NCBI RefSeq assembly: GCF_030053895.1
Contig: NZ_CP125781.1
Coordinates: 4,030,001 to 4,094,000 of the forward strand
DNA from: Trabulsiella odontotermitis
GTDB lineage: Bacteria; Pseudomonadota; Gammaproteobacteria; Enterobacterales; Enterobacteriaceae
DNA: 64,000 bases
Reading direction: 5' to 3'
In this document: positions 32,919-40,488 of the stretch, piece by piece
Position numbering within the stretch: position 1 is the first letter of the stretch
How the letters are laid out: every line of letters begins with the position of its first letter
Made by a program: the position numbers and the translations under genes
The notes under the pieces: generated by a model
Databases searched by the model: none
What the model was told of the DNA's origin: nothing
Seen by the model: the letters and a program-made list of their open reading frames with translations, nothing else

Positions 32919-34490
32919 TCAGACCGCGCCTGCACCCTGCAGTCTGAACGAAGCCATTGCTTCAATCAGCTCCTGCGACTGCTCTTCGAGCGAGCGCGTC
33001 GCCGCAGAGGATTGCTGCACCAGCGCGGCGTTCTGCTGAGCGGTTTCATCCATCTGGCTGACGGCGATATTTACCTGCTCAATGCCACGACTCTGCTCCT
33101 GCGACGCACTGGCGATTTCACGCATCAACTTAGTCATTCGCAGCACTTCGGTAGCGATCTCATCCATCGTTTCACCTGCCTGCAACGCCAGGTCACTCCC
33201 CTCGCCTACGTGACTACGGGAATCGCTAATCAACTGACGAATCTCTTTCGCCGCATCCGCACTGCGGCTCGCCAGAATTCGTACTTCGCCTGCAACCACC
33301 GCAAACCCACGCCCCTGCTCGCCTGCACGCGCCGCTTCTACTGAGGCGTTGAGCGCCAGAATGTTGGTCTGGAAGGCGATGCCGTCGATAACGCTAAGGA
33401 TGTCGGCAATACGATCGGAACTGCTGGAGATATCACGCATTTTTTCAATGACGTAGCAAACCATTTCACTGCCGCGATCGGCGGTATCAGAGACCGCTTT
33501 CGCCAGCTGGTGCGCCTGCTCTGCGTTTTCGGCGTTCTGTTTCACCGTGGCGGTGATCTCTTCCATACTGGCCGCCGTCTGTTCAAGGGAGGTCGCGGTG
33601 GATTCCGTCCGCTGCGCCAGGTGCATGTTACCCGCTGCCAGTTCGCGGCTGCCGGTATCAATTTGTGAACTGGCGTCACGCACGCGCAGCACGGAGGACA
33701 TCAGCGACTGGCGCATGTCGTCAATGGCCGCGTTGAGGCGGTTAATTTCGTGGCTCGCCTGTTTGTCAGTTTCCCAGGTGAGATCCCCGGCGGCGACATG
33801 TTCCAGTTGAGCGATAGAGGCATTCAGTGGTTTGAGCAGCATCTGACGCAGCGCCATCCATGCCAGGACGATCACCCCGGCTGTCAGCAGCGCGACAATG
33901 ACGATAAACATCATCACCCGCGTTTTACTGCTCTGCACCGCGCTGACCTCTGCTTTTCCGCGCTGATCGACCCACTTCTGATACGCCTGCATATTGTTGT
34001 CAAACTGACGGGAAACCGGGATCAGGCTCTTCTCAAGTAGATCGTAATAACCATCCGCGCTCTGTTTATTCAGCGCCTCCAGCATCGGCTTGATACCCTG
34101 TTCGTTATAGACGGCGTAACTGTTCGCCACCGTTTTCAACAGATTATCGCCCTGCTCGTCCTGCATCGGCGTGCTGAGTGCCGCAGCTAACACTTTCTGC
34201 GCCTGCGCCACTTCCGTATTGATATTTTTGACCGCTTTGGTGGCGTCATCCAGCATCCCGATCTCCATCAGACGCACCGCCTGACCGGCTTCGTTACGCG
34301 CGCGCAAAATCAGGGTATAGCCTTCGTTGAGATGCACCATCTGCTCGCCCTGGAGCTGGTTGATGCGCTGCAAAGAGGAAGAACTTTGAGAGAGGGCATA
34401 AATGCCCATGCCGCTCACCAGCAGGAGCAGGAGCGTCATCACGGCGAGTACAGAAAGCAGGCCGGTTCGAATCGATAGCGTTTTTAGCAT
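32919..34490 (-). CDS. Methyl-accepting chemotaxis protein
   Basis: A 523-residue transmembrane receptor. TM1 (about 10-33), a periplasmic four-helix TarH-like sensor domain (about 34-190), TM2 (about 192-213), a HAMP domain and a long signalling hairpin follow. The hairpin tip DGIAFQTNILALNASVEAAR binds CheA and CheW. The C-terminus ends LQGAGAV and lacks the NWETF tether for CheR/CheB, so it may depend on other receptors for adaptation. The sensor domain does not tell me the ligand. It sits between fbp and yjfF, where E. coli has none, and has its own sigma-28 promoter. Confidence 0.93.
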   Translation of the reverse strand: MLKTLSIRTGLLSVLAVMTLLLLLVSGMGIYALSQSSSSLQRINQLQGEQMVHLNEGYTLILRARNEAGQAVRLMEIGMLDDATKAVKNINTEVAQAQKVLAAALSTPMQDEQGDNLLKTVANSYAVYNEQGIKPMLEALNKQSADGYYDLLEKSLIPVSRQFDNNMQAYQKWVDQRGKAEVSAVQSSKTRVMMFIVIVALLTAGVIVLAWMALRQMLLKPLNASIAQLEHVAAGDLTWETDKQASHEINRLNAAIDDMRQSLMSSVLRVRDASSQIDTGSRELAAGNMHLAQRTESTATSLEQTAASMEEITATVKQNAENAEQAHQLAKAVSDTADRGSEMVCYVIEKMRDISSSSDRIADILSVIDGIAFQTNILALNASVEAARAGEQGRGFAVVAGEVRILASRSADAAKEIRQLISDSRSHVGEGSDLALQAGETMDEIATEVLRMTKLMREIASASQEQSRGIEQVNIAVSQMDETAQQNAALVQQSSAATRSLEEQSQELIEAMASFRLQGAGAV

Positions 34491-34533
34491 GATGTTATTT
34501 CCGGTAGCAGGGGACTTTCGGCATAAAATAAAT

Positions 34534-34560
34534 TTATCGGCTGCTACCGGAAAAAGTTTA
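34534..34560 (-). promoter_or_regulatory. Sigma-28 (FliA) promoter of the chemoreceptor gene
   Basis: Minus strand TAAACTTT (34553-34560), an 11-bp spacer and GCCGATAA (34534-34541) match the FliA consensus TAAAGTTT-N11-GCCGATAA with one mismatch. It lies 44 bp upstream of the receptor start. A 13-bp inverted repeat, TTTCCGGTAGCAG and CTGCTACCGGAAA (34498-34510, 34541-34553), overlaps it. Confidence 0.88.
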
Positions 34561-34582
34561 GTTTTAATGCAATTTCAACATG

Positions 34583-35581
34583 TTACCGGGTTGTTGCGTT
34601 ATTAACCCTTGTGACCGGCGAACTCTGACGATTTTCCCATAGCACTGTCAGGCCGCGCTGCAGGGCAATGAAAATGAACAATAAAATGCCGATGGCGATC
34701 TTGGTCCACCACGAGCTGAGCGTGCCGTCAAAGTTAATATAGGTCTGAATCAGCCCCTGAATTCCCACACCGAACAGCGTTCCCAGCACTGTACCGACGC
34801 CGCCACTGAGCAGCGTACCGCCAATCACCACCGAGGCGATCGCGTCCAGCTCCACGCCAACACCCGCCAGCGCATAACCCGCCTGGGTATACACCGAGAA
34901 CACAATGCCCGCCAGCGTCGCCAGCCCGGTGGAGAGCATGTAGATGCGAATGGTGGTGCTGCGTGTTGAAATCCCCATCAGGTTGGCCGATGTCGCGTTG
35001 CCGCCGATGGCATACACCTGATTGCCAAAACGGGTACGGTGGGCGAGGAAAATCCCTATCACGACGACCAGCAACATCAGAAGCCCCATCGCACTGAGAC
35101 GACCGCCGCCGGGAATCGTCCAGGCGAGATCGGAGAGGGTGTCGTACACCGGATGGTTAATCGGGATCGACTCTTCAGAAACCAGATAGCTGACGCCGCG
35201 CAGGAAGAACATCCCGGCAAGGGTGATGATAAACGCCGGAATTTTAAGCGCGTCGATCAACAACCCCATAAACGCGCCAAACGCGCAGCCCATCACCAGC
35301 ACCAGCGGAAACGCCAGCAACGGCGGGATCCCCCAGAAACCGATCGCTTTCGCCAGAAAAACCCCGGTGAAAGCGATCACCGAGCCGACGGAAAGATCGA
35401 TACCCCCGGAGAGGATCACAAAGGTCATACCGACGGCGATGATCCCAAGAAACGCGTTATCAGTCAGGATATTGCAGATGACGCGCGTCGAGGCGAACCC
35501 CGGGAACTGCGTCAGGCAATAGAGATAGCCAAGGATAAACACCCCGAGCGTAATCATCAGCGGTAAATTACGTTTGATCAT
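34583..35581 (-). CDS. yjfF: Galactofuranose ABC transporter permease YjfF
   Basis: A 332-residue inner-membrane permease of the ribose/galactose (RbsC) class with about 8 to 10 helices. The signature GGIDLSVGSVIAF is present. It partners YtfT, with which it overlaps by 14 bases, to form the channel of the galactofuranose importer YtfQRT-YjfF. It ends the operon. Confidence 0.96.
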   Translation of the reverse strand: MIKRNLPLMITLGVFILGYLYCLTQFPGFASTRVICNILTDNAFLGIIAVGMTFVILSGGIDLSVGSVIAFTGVFLAKAIGFWGIPPLLAFPLVLVMGCAFGAFMGLLIDALKIPAFIITLAGMFFLRGVSYLVSEESIPINHPVYDTLSDLAWTIPGGGRLSAMGLLMLLVVVIGIFLAHRTRFGNQVYAIGGNATSANLMGISTRSTTIRIYMLSTGLATLAGIVFSVYTQAGYALAGVGVELDAIASVVIGGTLLSGGVGTVLGTLFGVGIQGLIQTYINFDGTLSSWWTKIAIGILLFIFIALQRGLTVLWENRQSSPVTRVNNATTR

Positions 35582-36593
35582 GGCGGCGGATCCTTTTCAG
35601 TATGCTGATAAAAGACGGTGACTGGACGATCAGGACGCAGAGCACCACCACCGCTTTCACCACCTGGTTGAGCTCCGGCGGGAAGCCGGAAAGCAGGATG
35701 CCGGTATTCATACCCTGAATAATCAATGCCCCGACCACCGACAACAGCAGGTTAAAACGCCCGCCCATCAACGAACCGCCACCGATAACCACCGCCAGGA
35801 TGGCGTCCAGCTCCAGCCAAAGCCCGGCGTTATTGGCATCAGCGCCGCGAATATCGGCGGCAACGATAGTTCCGGCAATCGCCGCACACACGCCGCTCAG
35901 AACATAGGTCAGCATCACCACAACGCGCGTATTCACCCCGGCGTTTTTGGCGGCGCGAATGTTGATGCCGACCGCTTCAATAAACATCCCCAGCGCAGTT
36001 TTGCGGGTGAACAGCCAGAAGACGATCAGCGTCACCAGGGCGATGATCACCGGCGTCGGGAACAACAGGAATTTGCCGCTGCCGATCCACGCCAGGTTCG
36101 GCGCATCAAAAGTGACGATCTGCCCGGCGGTGATCAGTTGCGCCACGCCGCGTCCGGCGACCATTAAGATCAGCGTGGCGACGAAAGGCTGGATTTTCAG
36201 TATCGCCACCAGAATGCCGTTCCACAGCCCCGCCAGCACGCCTGTTGCCAGCGTCGCCAGCAGAATAACCGGCAGCGAGTGTCCGGCGACGGCCATGGAT
36301 GCCGCCGTGGCGCCCGCAATTGCCATCACCGCACCGACGGAAAGATCGATACCGCCGGTGGCGATCACCAGCGTCATACCAATGGCGAGCAGCGCAACCG
36401 GGGCGGCGCGGTTAAGAATGTCAATCGGGCTGCCAAACAGGCGCCCGTCCTGCAGCACCACCTGGAAGAAATGCGGCGCCACCAGGCTATCAACCACTAG
36501 CACCAGGATCAGCGCCGCGAGTTGCGGCATCCCGGTGGGCCAGCGAAAACGGCGCTTTGCGGCGTCCGTTTGCGGAAGGGATTGAGGCATCAC
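35568..36593 (-). CDS. ytfT: Galactofuranose ABC transporter permease YtfT
   Basis: A 341-residue RbsC-type permease, same length as E. coli YtfT, with GGIDLSVGAVMAIAGA. It pairs with YjfF. It follows ytfR by 10 bp and starts at MMPQSLP. It serves high-affinity galactofuranose uptake. Confidence 0.96.
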   Translation of the reverse strand: MMPQSLPQTDAAKRRFRWPTGMPQLAALILVLVVDSLVAPHFFQVVLQDGRLFGSPIDILNRAAPVALLAIGMTLVIATGGIDLSVGAVMAIAGATAASMAVAGHSLPVILLATLATGVLAGLWNGILVAILKIQPFVATLILMVAGRGVAQLITAGQIVTFDAPNLAWIGSGKFLLFPTPVIIALVTLIVFWLFTRKTALGMFIEAVGINIRAAKNAGVNTRVVVMLTYVLSGVCAAIAGTIVAADIRGADANNAGLWLELDAILAVVIGGGSLMGGRFNLLLSVVGALIIQGMNTGILLSGFPPELNQVVKAVVVLCVLIVQSPSFISILKRIRRHDQT

Positions 36594-36603
36594 GGTTTAC
36601 TCC

Positions 36604-38109
36604 TTATGCCGCAATAGCATTCATAATCGCCGGGACCGAGAGTGCATCCAGCGGGATCTCCGCGACCTGCTTGCGATCGCGCATGATAATCACCCTGTCG
36701 GCGTAGCCCACCAGCTCCTCCAGCTCAGACGAGATAACCAGCAGCGCCAGGCCATCGGCACACAGGCTTTCTATCAGACGGATAATTTCTGCGTGTGCGC
36801 CCACGTCGATACCGCGCGTCGGCTCATCAAGAATGAGAAACTGCGGGCGGGTCAAAAGCCAGCGGGAGAGCAGCACTTTTTGTTGGTTGCCGCCGGAGAG
36901 AAACTCAATCGGCTGCTCCCCGCTGGGTGTACGGATGCCAAGCTGGCGAATAAAACGTTCGGTGATCTCATGTTGTTCGCGCCGTGGAATCGGTTTTAGC
37001 CAGCCACGCTGCGCCTGCAATGCCAGAATGATATTCTCCCTGACCGATGCCGCCGCAATAATGCCATCGGTTTTCCTGTCTTCCGGGCAAAAACCGATGC
37101 CGAGACAGGAGGCCTGATGCGGTGACCGCAGGAGCTGTTTTTTCCCTTTGATCCACGCCGTACCGCTGTCGGCTGGCTTAATGCCGAAGATCACTTCTGC
37201 GGTTTCGGTGCGACCGGATCCTAACAATCCCGCCAGCCCGACGATTTCTCCGGGACGAACCTGCAAATCGAAGGGGTCGATGGTACCTTTCTTGCCGAAG
37301 CCTTCAAACGCCGCCACCGGTTTTTCACTCAGCAACGTACGCCCGGCACGCTGCAATGCCTGATGCTCAAGCTCACGGCCCAGCATCATCTTCACCAGCT
37401 CAATCTGCGGCAGCTCGTGGGTTTCCCGGCAGCCGACGAAACCACCGTTTCGCAACACGGTAATACGATCGCTGACCTGATAAACCTGATCGAGAAAGTG
37501 GGTGACGAAGATCAGGCTGACGCCCTGATCGCGCAACTGGCGCATCAGGCCGAAGAGCATGTCGACCTCTTTGGTGTCGAGACTGGCCGTCGGTTCGTCG
37601 AGGATCAGCACTTTGGCGGAGAGATCGATCGCGCGACAGATAGCGACAATTTGCTGCATCGCCACCGAAAAGCGGTTAAGGGGTTCGCGCACATCGAGGG
37701 AAAAACCGTAAGACGCCATCAGTTCGGTGGCGCGTTTTTCCATCTCCTTGCGCCGCAGAAAGCCGAAACGGCGCGGTTCGCGACCAATAAACAGGTTATC
37801 CGCCACCGACATGTTCGGCAGCAGGTTCACTTCCTGGTAGACGGTGCCAATACCCAGTTGCTGAGCATGTGCGGTATTCTTCGGTGAGATTGGCTGACCT
37901 TCCAGCCAGATGGTGCCGCGATCGGCATGATAAACCCCGGTCAGGGCTTTGATGAGCGTTGATTTCCCCGCGCCGTTTTCACCCAGCAGCGCCATGATTT
38001 CACCGCGCCGCAGACTAAAATCGACATTATCTAATGCCTTCACGCCGGGGAAGTATTTGCTCAGGCCTTCTGTACGCAGGACATCCTGATGATGGATTGA
38101 TTCGGTCAT
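36604..38109 (-). CDS. ytfR: Galactofuranose ABC transporter ATPase YtfR
   Basis: A 501-residue protein of two fused ABC domains, as in RbsA. Walker A GENGAGKST and the Walker B/EPTAS segment lie in the first half. The second half carries the degenerate GLLGSGRTET and the active LSGGNQQK with EPTRGID. ATG 38109 has GGGAGG 6 bp upstream and gives the E. coli-like N-terminus; an earlier in-frame ATG at 38124 has no such site. Confidence 0.96.
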   Translation of the reverse strand: MTESIHHQDVLRTEGLSKYFPGVKALDNVDFSLRRGEIMALLGENGAGKSTLIKALTGVYHADRGTIWLEGQPISPKNTAHAQQLGIGTVYQEVNLLPNMSVADNLFIGREPRRFGFLRRKEMEKRATELMASYGFSLDVREPLNRFSVAMQQIVAICRAIDLSAKVLILDEPTASLDTKEVDMLFGLMRQLRDQGVSLIFVTHFLDQVYQVSDRITVLRNGGFVGCRETHELPQIELVKMMLGRELEHQALQRAGRTLLSEKPVAAFEGFGKKGTIDPFDLQVRPGEIVGLAGLLGSGRTETAEVIFGIKPADSGTAWIKGKKQLLRSPHQASCLGIGFCPEDRKTDGIIAAASVRENIILALQAQRGWLKPIPRREQHEITERFIRQLGIRTPSGEQPIEFLSGGNQQKVLLSRWLLTRPQFLILDEPTRGIDVGAHAEIIRLIESLCADGLALLVISSELEELVGYADRVIIMRDRKQVAEIPLDALSVPAIMNAIAA

Positions 38110-38172
38110 TATCGCCTCCCCCAAAGGTTCCCTACCCTGACCCGCTTCCTAAAAGGGAGAGCGCCTGCGACG

Positions 38173-38193
38173 CCTCTCCCCTCAGGGGAGAGG
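38173..38193. repeat. Perfect hairpin between ytfQ and ytfR
   Basis: CCTCTCCCC (38173-38181) pairs with GGGGAGAGG (38185-38193) around TCA. Within this importer operon it may stabilise the ytfQ message and so raise binding protein over the other subunits. Confidence 0.7.
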
Positions 38194-38217
38194 GCCAGGG
38201 TAAGGGGTGATCCATTA

Positions 38218-39174
38218 TCAGTAACCCATATTTTTTTTCTTCTCTAACTCTTCTTTTGCCGTGTCAGGCAGGTAGAGCGTGGACTTGGTCAGTGTCACTT
38301 TCTGCGGCATGGTGCCGTCTTGCTTGAATTTCTCAAGCGCATCAAACGCCGGACCGGCCATGTTCGGGGTAAGCTCAACGCTGGCATTCGCTTCGCCGGC
38401 AATCATCGCTTTATAGATATCCGGCACGCCATCGATGGAGCCCGTGAGGATATCTTTGCCCGGTTTCAGGCCCGCTTCTTTGATGGCCTGAATCGCACCG
38501 ATCACCATGTCATCGTTATGGGCGTAAACCATGCAAATGTTTTTGCCGTTGTTTTCTGCCTTGATGAAGCTCTCCATGACTTCTTTCCCTTTACTGCGGG
38601 TAAAGTCGCCAGACTGAGAACGGATGATCTTAATGTTCGGGGCTTTAGCGATCGCTTCCGCGAAGCCTTTTTTACGATCGATCGCGACACTCGCGCCAAC
38701 CGTCCCCTGCAGTTCCACGACGTTACACGGCTTACCATTAACGGTTTTAATCAGCCAGTCGCCAATCAACTGACCTTCCAGCACGTTATTGGCCGTCACC
38801 GTGGTCATATAGAGAGAATTGTCTTTTACATCAATAGAACGGTCGAGCAGGAACACCGGGATTTTTGCCTCTTTCGCTTCTTTCAGTACCGGTTCCCAGC
38901 CAGTTGCCACAACTGGGGCGATAAAGATGGCATCCACGCCCTGAGCGATAAAGGAGCGCACGGCTTTGATCTGGTTTTCCTGTTTTTGCTGTCCGTCAGC
39001 GATTTTCAGCGTGATGCCGCGTTTCTGGGCTTCACTCTTCGCGACGTTGGTTTCAGCGGCTCGCCAGCCGGACTCAGAACCGACCTGCGAAAATCCTACG
39101 GTCAAAGGAGCAGCCATCACCATAGACGACATGGCTGCGGAAACTGCTGTGACAAGAAGTAAGCGCTTCCACAT
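38218..39174 (-). CDS. ytfQ: Galactofuranose-binding protein YtfQ
   Basis: A 318-residue periplasmic sugar-binding protein with a signal peptide ending SSMVMAA. It is a peripla_BP_1/4-type protein close to E. coli YtfQ, which binds galactofuranose and galactopyranose. The typical segments GFSQVGSESGWR and DRSIDV are present. It is the first gene of the transporter operon. A GalR-type operator lies upstream. Confidence 0.96.
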   Translation of the reverse strand: MWKRLLLVTAVSAAMSSMVMAAPLTVGFSQVGSESGWRAAETNVAKSEAQKRGITLKIADGQQKQENQIKAVRSFIAQGVDAIFIAPVVATGWEPVLKEAKEAKIPVFLLDRSIDVKDNSLYMTTVTANNVLEGQLIGDWLIKTVNGKPCNVVELQGTVGASVAIDRKKGFAEAIAKAPNIKIIRSQSGDFTRSKGKEVMESFIKAENNGKNICMVYAHNDDMVIGAIQAIKEAGLKPGKDILTGSIDGVPDIYKAMIAGEANASVELTPNMAGPAFDALEKFKQDGTMPQKVTLTKSTLYLPDTAKEELEKKKNMGY

Positions 39175-39300
39175 AAAGGTATCCTCGTAGGGTTATTGTT
39201 GGATAAAACTTCACCTGCGGGATAAATATAGACAAGGCGGGATGTAACAGAATGCGTTACATCACACTTCAGAAAAGTGGATAAAATGTTAATCACAAAT

Positions 39301-39316
39301 TTGTAATCGTTTCCAC
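39301..39316 (-). promoter_or_regulatory. GalR/GalS-type operator upstream of ytfQ
   Basis: TTGTAATCGTTTCCAC matches the gal operator pattern GTGNAANCGNTTNCAC at 11 of 12 fixed positions. It lies about 127 bp upstream of the ytfQ start. In the same 305-bp gap (39175-39479), GATGTAAC and GTTACATC (39241-39248 and 39256-39263) form a second inverted repeat of unknown use, and TATAAT for ppa lies at 39434-39439. Confidence 0.75.
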
Positions 39317-39479
39317 TTTACTATGAAAAAAGCGGCTGAGTTTATGGATTTTCCAGTTATGAAATTCGTCTGAAAAGAACAATATCAACACGATGAACAG
39401 GAAAACAGGAAAAGACATTCTTTGTGAGTTGGCTATAATACCGGGCACCAGATTGCCACACATTTTTAAGGAAACAGAC

Positions 39480-40007
39480 ATGAGCTTACTCAACGTCCCG
39501 GCGGGTAAAGATCTGCCCGAAGATATTTATGTTGTCATCGAGATCCCGGCTAACGCAGATCCTATCAAATACGAAATCGACAAAGAGAGTGGAGCACTGT
39601 TCGTTGACCGCTTCATGTCTACGGCGATGTTCTACCCGTGCAACTACGGTTACATCAACCACACCCTGTCTCTGGACGGTGACCCGGTAGACGTTCTGGT
39701 TCCGACCCCGTACCCGCTGCAGCCGGGCTCCGTTATTCGCTGCCGTCCGGTTGGCGTGCTGAAAATGACTGACGAAGCCGGTGAAGATGCGAAACTGGTT
39801 GCTGTACCGCACACCAAGCTGAGCAAAGAATACGATCACATCAAAGATGTAAACGACCTGCCGGAACTGCTGAAAGCGCAGATCGCTCACTTCTTCGAGC
39901 ACTATAAAGATCTGGAAAAAGGCAAGTGGGTGAAAGTGGAAGGCTGGGCCGACGCTGAAGCGGCAAAAGCGGAAATCATCGCCTCCTTCGAACGCGCTAA
40001 GAAGTAA
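39480..40007 (+). CDS. ppa: Inorganic pyrophosphatase
   Basis: A 175-residue soluble family I pyrophosphatase that hydrolyses PPi and drives biosynthesis. The metal-binding signature DGDPVDVLVPTP is present, with FYPCNYGYI before it. ATG 39480 has AAGGAAACAGAC upstream and gives the conserved MSLLNVPAGKD; the longer frame is a leader artefact. It is divergent from ytfQ. A TATAAT at 39434-39439 fits its promoter. Confidence 0.98.
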   Translation: MSLLNVPAGKDLPEDIYVVIEIPANADPIKYEIDKESGALFVDRFMSTAMFYPCNYGYINHTLSLDGDPVDVLVPTPYPLQPGSVIRCRPVGVLKMTDEAGEDAKLVAVPHTKLSKEYDHIKDVNDLPELLKAQIAHFFEHYKDLEKGKWVKVEGWADAEAAKAEIIASFERAKK

Positions 40008-40030
40008 TTCTTACCGCCGCTGAACGTAAA

Positions 40031-40058
40031 ACACCGCCTGATTGAGGCGGTGTTTTTG
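40031..40058 (+). terminator. ppa terminator
   Basis: ACACCGCCT pairs with AGGCGGTGT (40031-40039 with 40045-40053), followed by a T-run, 23 bp beyond the ppa stop. Confidence 0.9.
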
Positions 40059-40107
40059 TTTTATGGGCTTATTCAATAATTGCCTGCACACTCCCACCTG
40101 CGCTCGC

Positions 40108-40134
40108 AAAAAACAACGCCACCCGAAGGTGGCG
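40108..40134 (-). terminator. Terminator of the tamA-tamB-ytfP operon
   Basis: Minus strand CGCCACC-TTCG-GGTGGCG (40118-40134) runs into a T-rich tail (plus strand AAAAAA at 40108-40113). It lies 8 bp past the ytfP stop. Confidence 0.85.
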
Positions 40135-40141
40135 TGGCTTT

Positions 40142-40486
40142 TCAGTCCTGGTTTCTGTCTAACCAGTTTCCGCTTTCAATCAGCGTTAACCCGTCGACCG
40201 GACGTTGGTACACGTACATCCATGCGCTTCCGTACGGTGTCTGAATTAAATGACGAGCGTACTCTCCGCCCTTGGTGCGTAGCGCATCAAGCTCGGCAAG
40301 GGTCGAGGCGTCGATACGATAAACTTCACCATGTACTGTGCCCTTTCCCGGCACTGCGCCTGGATAGTGGCCCAGACTGTACAGCTGATAATCATCGACA
40401 CTGTGCGCACCCAGCCACTGAGCGTTGGTCATCCAGTGGCTGTTGCCTTGTTTGCGTCGTAAACTGCCGTAAACAAATATTCGCAT
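40142..40486 (-). CDS. ytfP: Gamma-glutamylcyclotransferase-fold protein YtfP
   Basis: A 114-residue protein of the AIG2/GGCT-like fold, with the YGSL motif (RIFVYGSLRRKQGN) that forms the binding cavity. Its function in E. coli is unknown. It lies 2 bp after tamB in the tamA-tamB-ytfP operon. Confidence 0.95.
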   Translation of the reverse strand: MRIFVYGSLRRKQGNSHWMTNAQWLGAHSVDDYQLYSLGHYPGAVPGKGTVHGEVYRIDASTLAELDALRTKGGEYARHLIQTPYGSAWMYVYQRPVDGLTLIESGNWLDRNQD

Positions 40487-40488
40487 TG

